This document shows positions 45,645 through 54,703 of a stretch of 64,000 bases of DNA, piece by piece. A program made the translations under genes and the position numbers. The notes under the pieces were generated by a model. The model ran no database searches. It saw only the letters and a program-made list of their open reading frames with translations, and had not been told where the DNA came from. Every line of letters starts with the position of its first letter. Position 1 is the first letter of the stretch. Source of the stretch: Promethearchaeota archaeon. GTDB taxonomy: Archaea; Asgardarchaeota; Lokiarchaeia; Sigyniarchaeales; SOKP01. Where the stretch lies: the NCBI GenBank assembly GCA_029838195.1, contig JALGVJ010000016.1, forward strand, positions 29,733 through 93,732. Reading direction: 5' to 3'.

Positions 45645-45944
45645 TTTTTTTTTCTCATGTTTTTAATTTTGTTTCTGTATTAATATTGAAAAATGAAGAA
45701 GTTAACAATTGAAAAAAGGTAAATATTTTTAAATCTTTTTCTGTTCAGAAAAGTCAATCTTTTTCGCATCATTTTCAAACGAAAATTGATTATTCTTCGA
45801 ATTAATTAACATTTTTTTATTCACTAATAATATTATGGTGAAAATTATTAAAAAAATACATCTAATATAATCAATCTATATTTTATTACTTTTATCGCAT
45901 GAGGACAATCTTTTTGAATTCTTGTCATTTTGGTAATTTGAACA

Positions 45945-46055
45945 ATGATTATTTGTACATCTTGTGGTCAAATTTTAAAGAAAAAATCTGCTGGATACGC
46001 GTTTTGTCCTTCTTGCAAGAAAATCACCTATTTCATGCAATACCTTCCTAAATGA
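45945..46055 (+). CDS. Zinc-ribbon microprotein (36 aa)
   Basis: ATG 45945 to TGA 46055. The whole product is one zinc ribbon: MIICTSCGQILKKKS then GYAFCPSCKKITYF, two C-x2-C pairs 14 residues apart. Two perfect Cys knuckles make chance unlikely. No strong ribosome site is visible. Function unknown; such ribbons occur in rubredoxin-like and translation-associated proteins. Confidence 0.6.
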   Translation: MIICTSCGQILKKKSAGYAFCPSCKKITYFMQYLPK

Positions 46056-46076
46056 TAATAGACATGTGAAATTAGA

Positions 46077-46167
46077 TTAAGGTGGATTCGAAATTCCGAA
46101 TGAAATGCGCGTGAAAACCGTAGATGAGCATCGACGACCTTGCGAGGGGTTAAAAATTCCACCTTAA
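46077..46167. ncRNA. Candidate structured RNA
   Basis: A 91-base segment closed by a perfect 10-bp inverted repeat: TTAAGGTGGA (46077-46086) and TCCACCTTAA (46158-46167). Inside are at least three smaller hairpins: ATTCG/CGAAT at 46086-46101, ATGC/GCAT around 46104-46131 with TGA...GATGA sequences that resemble a kink-turn, and CCT/AGG near 46138-46147. It is GC-richer than the spacer around it, a common sign of RNA genes in AT-rich archaea. It is not a tRNA (no T-loop). It could be a guide RNA or a riboswitch for the UroD-like gene 115 bp downstream. The strand is uncertain. Confidence 0.5.
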
Positions 46168-46281
46168 ATTACTCATTTTATCTCGTTTTCTTTTTTTAAT
46201 ACTTATATTCCTGTTTTTAGATTAAAAGGTACTTTTCAATTAATGAAAAATTATTATACGTGATAATAAATTCAATAACTC

Positions 46282-47439
46282 ATGAGCATATTTAAAGAAG
46301 ATATCGAAGAAGCTAAAGAGCGATTATCTGCGTGGTGGGATCATGAACTCATTGATCGTCCTTGCATTATTTATTTTCATCCCAAAACAGGCGTTCCCTT
46401 TCATGGAATTTATGACATCTGGTATCTATCAAAAAAATGGGACGATATTCAGGGCTGTTTAGAGGATTTTGAAAAAAAATCAAAATCCATCTATTTCGGA
46501 GCAGAGACCATTCCTTGGTTTTGGCCGAATTATGGCCCGGGAATCATAGCGTCTGTCTTGGGTGTAGAACCTAATTATCAAGAACAAACTCAGACGGTTT
46601 GGTTTAGTCGTCCCACGCCGGTAAATGAAATCATTTCGCACCTGGAAAGCCAGAAATTGAATAAAAATAATCCCTGGTATGCCCGCTTAATTAATATAAC
46701 AGAACATGCGGCAAAAAGAGCTAAAAAAGATTATTCTGTGGCACTGACGGATCTAGGTGGAGTCATAGATATTTTATCCTCATTTTTAGGACCAACCAAT
46801 ATCATTCTTACCATGAAACGTTCTCCCGGAATAATTGACACGTGTCGAGCTATCATCTTGGAGAAGTTACTAAAAGTTTATGACGAGTTACAAGACATTA
46901 TTGAAAGGTACGGGGATGGTTGTAATAGTTGGATTCCTATTTGGTGTCCAAAGCGCTATTATCCCATCCAATCTGATTTTTCTGCCATGCTTTCTCCTAA
47001 ATTATTTAAACGATTCGTGTTACCAGATATCAAGGAGCAAGCAGAACACATGGATCATGCCATTTATCACTTAGATGGTCCCGGACAGCTCGTCCATTTA
47101 GATGATTTATTAAATGAGCCTTCCATAACGGCAATACAATGGGTGCCCGGAGCGGGAGAGGCGCCTTCTTCTGATGAAAAATGGATGCCGATTTATAAAA
47201 AAATACAGAAGGCGGGGAAAAGCGTGATTATTGATAATCCAGGCGAAACCCCGGCAGCAGCTACTTACTTGTATGACGTATTAGATCCAAAATATCTAAT
47301 AATGCCTCTTATATTTCTCACGGAAATGCAAGCAGCCTATTATCTTCCTGAATTTGTAGGAGGGAATGGGGCTAAAGGAGATTTTAAGCAATTTAAAAAA
47401 GAGTTTAGAAAACGTCAGAAAGAAAAACAAGGGATTTAG
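46282..47439 (+). CDS. Uroporphyrinogen-decarboxylase-like protein (URO-D family)
   Basis: A 385-residue TIM-barrel protein of the URO-D/MtaA superfamily: FWPNYGPGIIASVLG, SVALTDLGGVIDILSSFLG, SDFSAMLSPKLFKRFVLPD and YHLDGPGQLVHLDDLLNEP. The region equivalent to the His-x-Cys zinc motif of corrinoid methyltransferases reads H-L-D, so it is not an MtaA/MtbA enzyme. It resembles the large group of URO-D-like proteins of unknown substrate found in anaerobes. No corrinoid protein is adjacent. The preceding candidate RNA may belong to its leader. Confidence 0.85.
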   Translation: MSIFKEDIEEAKERLSAWWDHELIDRPCIIYFHPKTGVPFHGIYDIWYLSKKWDDIQGCLEDFEKKSKSIYFGAETIPWFWPNYGPGIIASVLGVEPNYQEQTQTVWFSRPTPVNEIISHLESQKLNKNNPWYARLINITEHAAKRAKKDYSVALTDLGGVIDILSSFLGPTNIILTMKRSPGIIDTCRAIILEKLLKVYDELQDIIERYGDGCNSWIPIWCPKRYYPIQSDFSAMLSPKLFKRFVLPDIKEQAEHMDHAIYHLDGPGQLVHLDDLLNEPSITAIQWVPGAGEAPSSDEKWMPIYKKIQKAGKSVIIDNPGETPAAATYLYDVLDPKYLIMPLIFLTEMQAAYYLPEFVGGNGAKGDFKQFKKEFRKRQKEKQGI

Positions 47440-47512
47440 TATTAAACCGGGCAAAAATTAATACATGACTTATTCGATCAAATTAAAATTCATTTTACTA
47501 AAAAATCATGAA

Positions 47513-48311
47513 TCAAGATTTCACGAATCGTAATTCTCCCTTCTTAATGATTAATTCGTTATCTAAGAAAAGCGTTTTTATCATTTTTAGAAGTGAGAAC
47601 TTTTTTAATATCTCAGCTTGATATCCTCCTTTAATCTCCGTTATATATCCTTCTTTAATTTTCATGTGAATGGGTTCTTCAAGCAAACCAATATTGAGAT
47701 AAGGCATGCTAGCATCGACAACAAGGTTTCCCGTGGTTGTCCCTTCCACCGGCGAAAAGTTTGATTCGATGATCGGGATGGGAGAAAATTGAGATGGCCG
47801 TACGATCCTGGTTAAGCTATTGCCATGCCGTCCTTCTATATTCATAGTTAAATTTGTACCCGCGGAAGTAATTAATTGTAATTGACTTGCCCGCGTGAAT
47901 AATTCGCCTAATTTTTCGAAGATGATTTTTGTGCCTTAAAATTGGTCTCGATCCCTCCTTTGATCATCATTCGTTCTGAAAAAGCCGTCATTAATAAACG
48001 TGAGCACCTGAATTTGTTGCGTTTTTAATGGCAGTTGTATGGGTGATAGATTTACTCACGGGACATAATTTGAGATTTGCTTGTTTCATGGCTTCGCCAA
48101 CCGGCAAGGGAGGCTCTTGGCCATCATGTTCGCGGGGATTAAATATAATTAACACGGGGGCTGCTTCTCTTTCATTAATTACTGCCATTAAAACTTGAGC
48201 GATGCTTATCATGAGCGTATCAGTAATGATTAATAACTTTTCTTCTTTTTGAAGAGAAACACAATCCTCCAAGATGGTCTTAGCTCCTCTCATCATCCGA
48301 GTCCATTCCAT
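47513..48311 (-). pseudogene. Decayed M29-type aminopeptidase gene
   Basis: Three frames join into one damaged gene. From ATG 48311: TRMMRGAKTILEDC, LLIITDT and THTTAIKNATNSGAHV. The frame then shifts near 47993 to LMTAFSERMMIKGGIETNF, and again near 47940 to IIFEKLGELFTRASQLQLITSAGTNLTM and IEGRHGNS. The SAGTNLTM and GNLVVDAS regions match family M29/leucyl aminopeptidases. The C-terminal catalytic half, with the metal ligands, is missing after a premature stop at 47513. Two frameshifts plus truncation indicate a pseudogene. Confidence 0.78.
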
Positions 48312-48550
48312 GGTCTTCCACTCTTTCCATGATATCCATTGTTTTTTAAAAAATTAATTCTTGTATGATTGAAATTTGTTAAATTAATTTAAACTAGTAA
48401 ATTTTCATGGAATGCATTAAAAATCCAAGTCAGAGAATCTTACTCGAGATGTTTCATGAAAAATTAAAAATTGGGGAAATTTGAAAAAAAAATAATCTCA
48501 GGAAAAAAAAAAATCATGATGATGGATAAATTTTTCGAGAATAGCATTCA

Positions 48551-50851
48551 TTAATAAGCTAATTGCACCTTGCTCGGCTGGTATTCGCCTTTTCCTTTGA
48601 TTTGATAAGAAATTTCGAGTTCTTCTCCTTCTTCAAGTGTTTCTATGGTCCATTGAAGAATATCCTCGCCTTCCATGTCAATAATTTCGGGTTCCATGGA
48701 GAAATTACTTCTTTCGAAATTATCCGGGACTTTATCAAGAATTTTGAAGTTTTTCAGGGGCATGTGGGTGGTTCCAATGTTTTTCAAGTAGAGAACGATT
48801 TGATACTCCCCTAAATTTCCTAAGGGGATGATTTCTTTTCCTAATCTGTATTGTCTTCTCAAGTGAACTGCTTTTATAACAGGTACTTCTTCGGGAATGA
48901 CTCTATATTCTAATTCTGGCCCTATCGGATATGTATTAGCATTTATCAATACCTCGGATTCAAATTCCACGTCTTCCACGGGTTTGGAGGCATGTATGGG
49001 ATACTTTAACTCATAAACGCTATTAGGATCGAACATGCCTTCCGGGCGATCTTTCAAATCTTTTACTTCATAAATTAAAGCATCATCATCAATTCGCAAA
49101 TCGCCTGGTTGGATCTCCACGGGCTTTCCGTCTTTCAATACTTGCACTTCTGGTGGAATTTTTTCTCCTGTTTCCTCATCCACGGTTTCTTCTAAGTTTG
49201 GGGGCTGAAATTGGTCAGAAAAAGGTTGATGCGTGATTTTTACCTCGTTAAGAGGAGCCGACCCATCATTGTGCACGGTTAACACGGCGTTAATATCTGT
49301 GTCTTTATACGTTGGGATTTTTATGATTCCCTCCTCTTCTTCCACGGGCAATTCAATTTCAGCCACATCAAATGTCAGTTCTCCTTTAATGCTTGCTAAC
49401 ACTAATTCTACATCCTTAATTAAAATCGTACTATTGACGCTGGTTTGGAAATCGGGTAATACTCTAAATTCAATATTCTTTCTAAATTGAGGATAATCTT
49501 CACTTTCAATATTCCAGCGGCTAGAATGCCATTGGGCACCCGGTGGCAATAAGGGAAAGTTCTCTGATTCTATTTCAGCGTAATTAGTGGATTTATCTTC
49601 CGGTCGATATACATCAATATTAAAGAGTTCTATCATGAATTCAGATGAATTTTCGAATACCAATTTACAATCCCAAATTCCAGGCTCCTCGTCTCTTTCC
49701 ATGATATCCACGTGGAATTTGTTTCGGGTAAATGCATCAAACGTATCAATGCCTAATCCGGGGACAAAAGAAGAACTCGCTTCAAACGTTACTTCAATTT
49801 CTCCCGTGTTTTTTGCTTCTAATTCGGAAACCATGATGTTACACGTGAACTTTAAGAGAACTGTTTTTTCGGGTTTTAAAACATCGATTTTCCATGTTAA
49901 TTGCTCTCCTTCGATTTCTGCGTATCCAATGGTAGTATCAATTACTTTTGGATTAGTAAAATGTTCGAGAATTGTTTTTTTAACTACGATATTGTAAAGT
50001 GGTTTTTCAAAAAGACTCCTTATGCCTATAGCAAACGTGACGGTAAATTCCTTGTCTAAAGAAATTCCAAAAGACTCTAAAGTAAATTCTTCAGCTGCAA
50101 CTCCTCCATCGGGCTCTTCATTACCTTCTTCTTCCTCTTCTTCTTCCTCTTCTTTTTCCTCCTCTTCTTCCTCCTCTTCCTCTTCCCCTTCTTCTTTTTT
50201 TTCTTCCTCTTCTACAGCCTCCTCCTCAACAGCAATTTCTTCTGCTTTAGCGGTTTTATCTTTGAGGTTAAGTAAATTAGTTTCAATATCGCGAATGTTA
50301 AGAATTTCATCGGCGTTCGGCAAGGTACTGATGTATTCTTTTACTAATAAAAGATTTTTTGCTTCTCCTTCGATTTTAAATTCATGGCTTTTAATGTTGT
50401 CGTTTTCAGTGACCCCCAATTCCTGAATCTTAATTTCATTCGGGGGTAAGGAGGTCGTCTCTATGTTTTTCAGTACCAAATTAATATCCCACAGTCTATC
50501 CTTTTTACTCGGGTTTTCTATATTTAATTTTCCACTAAATCCGATAGATTCAATATTTGCATCATGATCTTGTGAAACTTTAACATCTTCAATGATTTTT
50601 ACAAGAGCTATAAGTCCATCTCGTTTTCCATCCTTTAAGAGAACATAATTTTCTAAAAGAGAAACATCTTCTCCTGGTTTCTCGGTATATATAATATTTT
50701 CGGGATCTCTTTCTAATTTTGCTCTCCCTTGTTCTTTATCAATTAATCTTAAGCCTTTTTTAGTTAATTCTTCATTTACTCCCTCTTCTACCTCTCGTTC
50801 TATGGGTACTGGCTTTTTAGGCTTCTTTTCTTTTTTTTCTCTTCTAAACAA
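48551..50851 (-). CDS. Large cytoplasmic-looking protein with acidic tract and DUF11-like repeats
   Basis: A 766-residue protein starting at TTG 50851 with GGTGA seven bases upstream. The first 20 residues are Lys-rich. Residues ~55-190 form a beta-rich domain, followed by a low-complexity Glu tract near 205-245 (tens of Glu residues with few Lys). After that come several Ig-like or DUF11-like beta modules (residues ~255-766), for example IKPEKTVLLKF-type boundaries and VLTVHNDGSAPLNEVKI, VLYLKNIGTTHMPLKNF. No signal peptide or membrane helix is seen, unusual for DUF11-type surface proteins. Role unknown; a scaffold is possible. Confidence 0.75.
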   Translation of the reverse strand: MFRREKKEKKPKKPVPIEREVEEGVNEELTKKGLRLIDKEQGRAKLERDPENIIYTEKPGEDVSLLENYVLLKDGKRDGLIALVKIIEDVKVSQDHDANIESIGFSGKLNIENPSKKDRLWDINLVLKNIETTSLPPNEIKIQELGVTENDNIKSHEFKIEGEAKNLLLVKEYISTLPNADEILNIRDIETNLLNLKDKTAKAEEIAVEEEAVEEEEKKEEGEEEEEEEEEEKEEEEEEEEEGNEEPDGGVAAEEFTLESFGISLDKEFTVTFAIGIRSLFEKPLYNIVVKKTILEHFTNPKVIDTTIGYAEIEGEQLTWKIDVLKPEKTVLLKFTCNIMVSELEAKNTGEIEVTFEASSSFVPGLGIDTFDAFTRNKFHVDIMERDEEPGIWDCKLVFENSSEFMIELFNIDVYRPEDKSTNYAEIESENFPLLPPGAQWHSSRWNIESEDYPQFRKNIEFRVLPDFQTSVNSTILIKDVELVLASIKGELTFDVAEIELPVEEEEGIIKIPTYKDTDINAVLTVHNDGSAPLNEVKITHQPFSDQFQPPNLEETVDEETGEKIPPEVQVLKDGKPVEIQPGDLRIDDDALIYEVKDLKDRPEGMFDPNSVYELKYPIHASKPVEDVEFESEVLINANTYPIGPELEYRVIPEEVPVIKAVHLRRQYRLGKEIIPLGNLGEYQIVLYLKNIGTTHMPLKNFKILDKVPDNFERSNFSMEPEIIDMEGEDILQWTIETLEEGEELEISYQIKGKGEYQPSKVQLAY

Positions 50852-51085
50852 AATTTTTTCACCATGATAAATTGGTTAATAAAGATGGAGATTATTTTTA
50901 TTTATAAAGTTTTCCGACATTAATCATAGATAATTCCCTATATAAAGGTTTTTTACGCCATTTAATGATTTTACATGGGCCTAAGAGCAAGAATTTTAAT
51001 GGTAATTAAACAAAATTTTTTTTAGTATTCCATATTAAAATTCATATCACGTGCTTGAAGAGAACAATTACTTTTCTTTCTTTTC

Positions 51086-51481
51086 ATGAATGAACTTGAA
51101 AAATGCCATGATTGTGGGCTGTGCTGCTTAGAAACAGAAATGCTTCTTTCTAAAAGTGATATTCTTCGGATTCAAAAACGTTATTTCAACAAGCCAGAAA
51201 AAAAAGAATTTTTCTTTAAAAATAAGACGGGAATGTATCAATTAAAAAATATTAATAATAAATGTTATTTTTTTGAGGCGACTACAAAAACATGTAAGAT
51301 ATACGAAATAAGACCGAAGGGGTGCGAATTTTATCCTTTAATTTATGATAATGTAAATGATACTTGCTTACTAGATGAGGATTGCCCTCGTTCTTCCCTA
51401 TTCTATAAAAATTCAAGTCAGATAAAAAATTCCTGTAAAAGATTAAAAAAATTCATACATGACGAATTATTGAGCCAATAA
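51086..51481 (+). CDS. YkgJ-family cysteine cluster protein
   Basis: A 131-residue protein of the zinc- or iron-chelating YkgJ type: CHDCGLCCLE (C-x2-C-G-x-C-C) at residues 7-16 and CYFFEATTKTCKIYEIRPKGC in the middle, with CPRSSLF near the end. The eight cysteines match the family pattern. Function of the family is unclear; it may bind a metal cluster. It faces the beta-helix gene, whose stop is two bases away. Confidence 0.85.
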   Translation: MNELEKCHDCGLCCLETEMLLSKSDILRIQKRYFNKPEKKEFFFKNKTGMYQLKNINNKCYFFEATTKTCKIYEIRPKGCEFYPLIYDNVNDTCLLDEDCPRSSLFYKNSSQIKNSCKRLKKFIHDELLSQ

Positions 51482-51482
51482 T

Positions 51483-52418
51483 TCAAGATTGCTCGTCCAT
51501 TTTTTCCCAAATCATTTGTTCTTCTTTTTTAATTTCTTTTCTTCGTTTCATTTTATCGATTATGGATAATCTTACATCATGGCGTTTCACATACTGTTCA
51601 TCATATCTTCTTCTCAATTCCTCCATGTTCTTGGAGACGCCTACAATTCTTTTTTCCAACCCTGGTTGGAAAAAATAGTTTTTTTTGAATTTTTTAGCAG
51701 GACCACCATTATAAATCCACCCTGCTTCTAATTCTTGTCCTACAATGGTAGTGGACCACGTGTTTAACACGCAATTTTTTCCAATATGAGTTCCCGGTAA
51801 AACGATGGCATGAGCTCCAATTCTTACGTTATCCTCTATTACGGTTTTTCTGATAATGAGAAAATTTCCAATAATGAGAGCACTCATGACTATGGCTCCT
51901 TGCCCAACCACCACGTTTTTTCCAATTTCCATGAATTCTGTATCAACCCATCCTTCAAAAAGAGAATTCGAAAATTTTGTTTTCACTCCAAACATTTTAA
52001 ATGCTATGTTATCCAAAAAAGGAAAGGGAAATCGATGGCAAATCCAAAAAGGCCATTTTTTAATAACATTTCGAAGGCTCCAATAGCGATAATCTTTATC
52101 GGAAGGATCTCTTAGGAATACTCCTTCTTTAGGGGGATGAATGGCATTTACAATTATTAATAACAACTTAGCAAATACTAAAGCGCTGGCTGCTAACGTG
52201 AGATATAAGAAAAAAATCAAAATCGGCAAATAGATATAAAAATGAACCGGTCGGACTTGATCCCAAAATAGTTGCCAATAAACCCAAAATACTAAAATTG
52301 GAGGTAAGAAACTAAACCAAAGATTTAGAAAATGAAAAATTAAATATCTTTTTTTAACCAGCACGTTAGAAACGAAAGGACCGACTCGTAATGAAGAGGG
52401 AACTGAAATATTTCTCAC
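51483..52418 (-). CDS. Membrane-bound left-handed beta-helix (hexapeptide) transferase-like 3
   Basis: A 311-residue protein with two hydrophobic spans near the N-terminus (FLNLWFSFLPPILVFWVYW; IYLPILIFFLYLTLAA) and a beta-helix domain: DTEFMEIGKNVVVGQGAIVMSALIIGNFLIIRK and IGAHAIVLPGTHIGKNCVLN. Hexapeptide repeats of this kind often transfer acyl groups. The N-terminal part resembles the membrane tail of Pls/PosA-type peptide synthetases. Last of three paralogues read in a row; C-terminal end is charged. Confidence 0.78.
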   Translation of the reverse strand: MRNISVPSSLRVGPFVSNVLVKKRYLIFHFLNLWFSFLPPILVFWVYWQLFWDQVRPVHFYIYLPILIFFLYLTLAASALVFAKLLLIIVNAIHPPKEGVFLRDPSDKDYRYWSLRNVIKKWPFWICHRFPFPFLDNIAFKMFGVKTKFSNSLFEGWVDTEFMEIGKNVVVGQGAIVMSALIIGNFLIIRKTVIEDNVRIGAHAIVLPGTHIGKNCVLNTWSTTIVGQELEAGWIYNGGPAKKFKKNYFFQPGLEKRIVGVSKNMEELRRRYDEQYVKRHDVRLSIIDKMKRRKEIKKEEQMIWEKMDEQS

Positions 52419-52443
52419 CTTTTTTTATACATGGTAATTTTTT

Positions 52444-53406
52444 TCATGCTAAATCTTTTTTCTCTTGTTCTACATTTACTTCATGTACGACATCCGTGCG
52501 GGCTTCTTCGTCCACGATTATTTTTGCGATGACATCCCTTCTCAATTCGTGCAATTTGTTAGGTTTATATTTTCTCGCAGGAATACCAGAATAAATCCAG
52601 CCCGCTTCTAATAATTGATCATAAGTCGTGATTGAAACAGCGCCTAAAACTGTATCTCTTCCCATGATGGTGCCGGGGGCAATAGTAGAAATCCCACCTA
52701 TAACGATATAATCATCAAAGATCACTTTTTTAATAATGAGGTAATTTCCTACTACCATGGAGCACATTAAAACACTTGCTTGGCCCGCCATGACTTTGCG
52801 GCCAAATTTCATGAATTCTCCATCACACCACGCATCATTTAAATGGCTGGAAAAATTAATTTGAATTCCATACCATTTAAAAGCTAATACATCAATCCAT
52901 GGAATGGGACAATTACGAATGAGCCAAAAAATGAATTTTTTTAACTCCGTTCGCAAGCACCAAAATTCAAAATCATTATCTCCTAATTCTGCTCGAAATA
53001 TTCCTTCTTTTGGTTGATGGATTAAATTCACTAACGTTAGAAATAACTTACCAAAAAAGACTGCCTCTACTATAAAAATGAAATACATGCATAAAAAGGC
53101 AAATGGCAAGAGAAGAATCGTTCCGAGCCAACTTTTCAAATCTTGTTGAATGGGAGGGAGATTTTTCGTCCACTCATACCAAAAAATGGCAACTCCTAAT
53201 CCACAGATCCAAATTAAGGGTAAATACACCGCAAGAAATTTTATATTTACCCGACTAATTGCACTGCTCGTGGTGAAATCGAGGATTACTTCCTCATCTT
53301 CTCCCATGATCTCTTCTCTCTTCTCTTCTTCTTCTCGCAAGGCTTCTTTCTCTGGTTTTTCTTGACTCATTTGGGCCTTCCTCCCGTTATTAACCATTCT
53401 CTCCAT
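52444..53406 (-). CDS. Membrane-bound left-handed beta-helix transferase-like 2
   Basis: A 320-residue paralogue: an acidic N-terminus (residues 14-45), two membrane spans (VYLPLIWICGLGVAIFWY; TILLLPFAFLCMYFIFIV), then the beta-helix: CDGEFMKFGRKVMAGQASVLMCS, VFDDYIVIGGISTIAPGTIMG and LEAGWIYSGIPARKY. It shares NLIHQPKEGIFRAELGD-like linker and YSGIPARK ending with its neighbours. Its start codon overlaps the preceding paralogue by 17 bp. Later starts such as the Met near residue 13 are possible. Confidence 0.78.
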   Translation of the reverse strand: MERMVNNGRKAQMSQEKPEKEALREEEEKREEIMGEDEEVILDFTTSSAISRVNIKFLAVYLPLIWICGLGVAIFWYEWTKNLPPIQQDLKSWLGTILLLPFAFLCMYFIFIVEAVFFGKLFLTLVNLIHQPKEGIFRAELGDNDFEFWCLRTELKKFIFWLIRNCPIPWIDVLAFKWYGIQINFSSHLNDAWCDGEFMKFGRKVMAGQASVLMCSMVVGNYLIIKKVIFDDYIVIGGISTIAPGTIMGRDTVLGAVSITTYDQLLEAGWIYSGIPARKYKPNKLHELRRDVIAKIIVDEEARTDVVHEVNVEQEKKDLA

Positions 53407-54286
53407 TTCTCTTGATTCTTAATTCTTCTGCTCGAGCTAAATCTTCTTCGGAAATCTTTAAATATTCCATTATTTTCTTTTTAAAGATTTTTCGAAAAGG
53501 CATGCCAAAATAATAATTATTTCCCTTAGTTTCATTGAACTTAGTTCCACACGCCATGGGAAATAAATAAGAATCGCGTTGAATGACACAACCGGGGCCA
53601 AGCGTCGTTCTTGCTGCGCACGTGGAGTTATCTCCAATTTTAATTTCAAAATAAGGAATATTACCAAAAATCCCTTCTACTACATGAGAACTTATACCCG
53701 AGCCCACTCCTAAATAACTATTCTTTCCAATATCTACAAATTTATCCGCTCCAAATTGTTCTTCTATGGTGGCTCCCTTTCCGACTTTATTAGTGCCTAC
53801 AAAATTATATAACCAATTAATTAACCAAGGGAAAATGCCTTTCATGAAGGCATTTTTTGGATATTTAATTAAGAAAGAACGTTTATGATAATATTCGAGT
53901 GTTTTACTCCGAAAATTGCGGGGAATGATGCCATTCTTAGTAGGCATTTTCTTTTCTGTATATCTCCAAAAAATTCGCGTTAATACGGCAATAAAAAATA
54001 ATCGGGTTAAATAACAAGCAATTAAAACCAAAGGGAACGATAGAAGCGTAATAAGATGTACCCCTGTAAAAAGACTAAAAAAATCATTCACGTCTAAAAC
54101 AAGAGGGACAAATAAATATAAAACATAACTCATGAACATTATTCCTGGAAAAAACAAAGCTCCCATATAAATGATAAGAAAGACGGTAACACTCCACGCA
54201 TAATGAACATCTACTTCTTCTCGAATGGGTTCTTTTTCCAATTTTTCTTTCTCTTGTCTATATTGTTCTCGTGGTTTCAGTACCAT
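53390..54286 (-). CDS. Membrane-bound left-handed beta-helix transferase-like 1
   Basis: A 298-residue member of the trio: three hydrophobic spans (VFLIIYMGALFFPGIMFMSYVLYLF; LITLLSFPLVLIACYL), then EQFGADKFVDIGKNSYLGVGSGISS and IGDNSTCAARTTLGPGCVIQ beta-helix repeats and YYFGMPFRKIFKKK near the end. First gene of the unit. Acceptor and donor unknown; a shared role in modifying a lipid or polymer at the membrane is likely. Confidence 0.78.
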   Translation of the reverse strand: MVLKPREQYRQEKEKLEKEPIREEVDVHYAWSVTVFLIIYMGALFFPGIMFMSYVLYLFVPLVLDVNDFFSLFTGVHLITLLSFPLVLIACYLTRLFFIAVLTRIFWRYTEKKMPTKNGIIPRNFRSKTLEYYHKRSFLIKYPKNAFMKGIFPWLINWLYNFVGTNKVGKGATIEEQFGADKFVDIGKNSYLGVGSGISSHVVEGIFGNIPYFEIKIGDNSTCAARTTLGPGCVIQRDSYLFPMACGTKFNETKGNNYYFGMPFRKIFKKKIMEYLKISEEDLARAEELRIKRNGENG

Positions 54287-54703
54287 TTGCGATATTCACA
54301 TTTGGGGTCCATTTTCCTTGTTTAATTTAGTTGAGAAGATAAATGGTGGTTTTTATTTAAAAATAATGAGATCTTGAAGATTCTGAAATGTAAAATAAAA
54401 TTTTGAAAATCATCATGGGGTTAGTATATTAAAATATTTTTTCTTTTAAATATCTTGAAAGTTGTATTAAATACATGAATAAATTAAGTGAGATTAATAA
54501 TTTAAAGAAAAAAGATTTTTACGTTCGAAAAATTAAAGGTTAATGGAGATCTTTCATGTGAAAAAGTAATATTACCCTTTCAACTATTAATAATCTAATA
54601 TGTAACCTTTAAATTTTATAAAACATAAGTTTATTGAATGCTTTTCATGATATCATGCTCATTCGTGAAAAGGTAATAAGAATTAAATGGAAAAGGTGTT
54701 TAA
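54287..54703 (+). promoter_or_regulatory. nrdJ promoter region with 24-bp palindrome
   Basis: A 417-bp gene-free region. At 54559-54582 lies TGAAA-AA-GTAATATTAC-CC-TTTCA, a perfect palindrome apart from the two-base spacers. A TATA-like TTTTATAAAA follows at 54613-54623, about 80 bp before the nrdJ ATG. The palindrome is about 35 bp upstream of that box, a normal position for an archaeal operator. It does not match the NrdR box I know from bacteria. Confidence 0.45.

Noticed and set aside
46077..46167. tRNA reading of the structured block
   Set aside because: No T-loop (GTTCRA), wrong arm sizes and no plausible anticodon arm.
50022..50426. Serine-rich open frame opposite the large protein gene
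   Set aside because: It is the complement of the Glu tract (GAA/GAG reads as TTC/CTC and AG-rich Ser codons in another frame); no independent signal.
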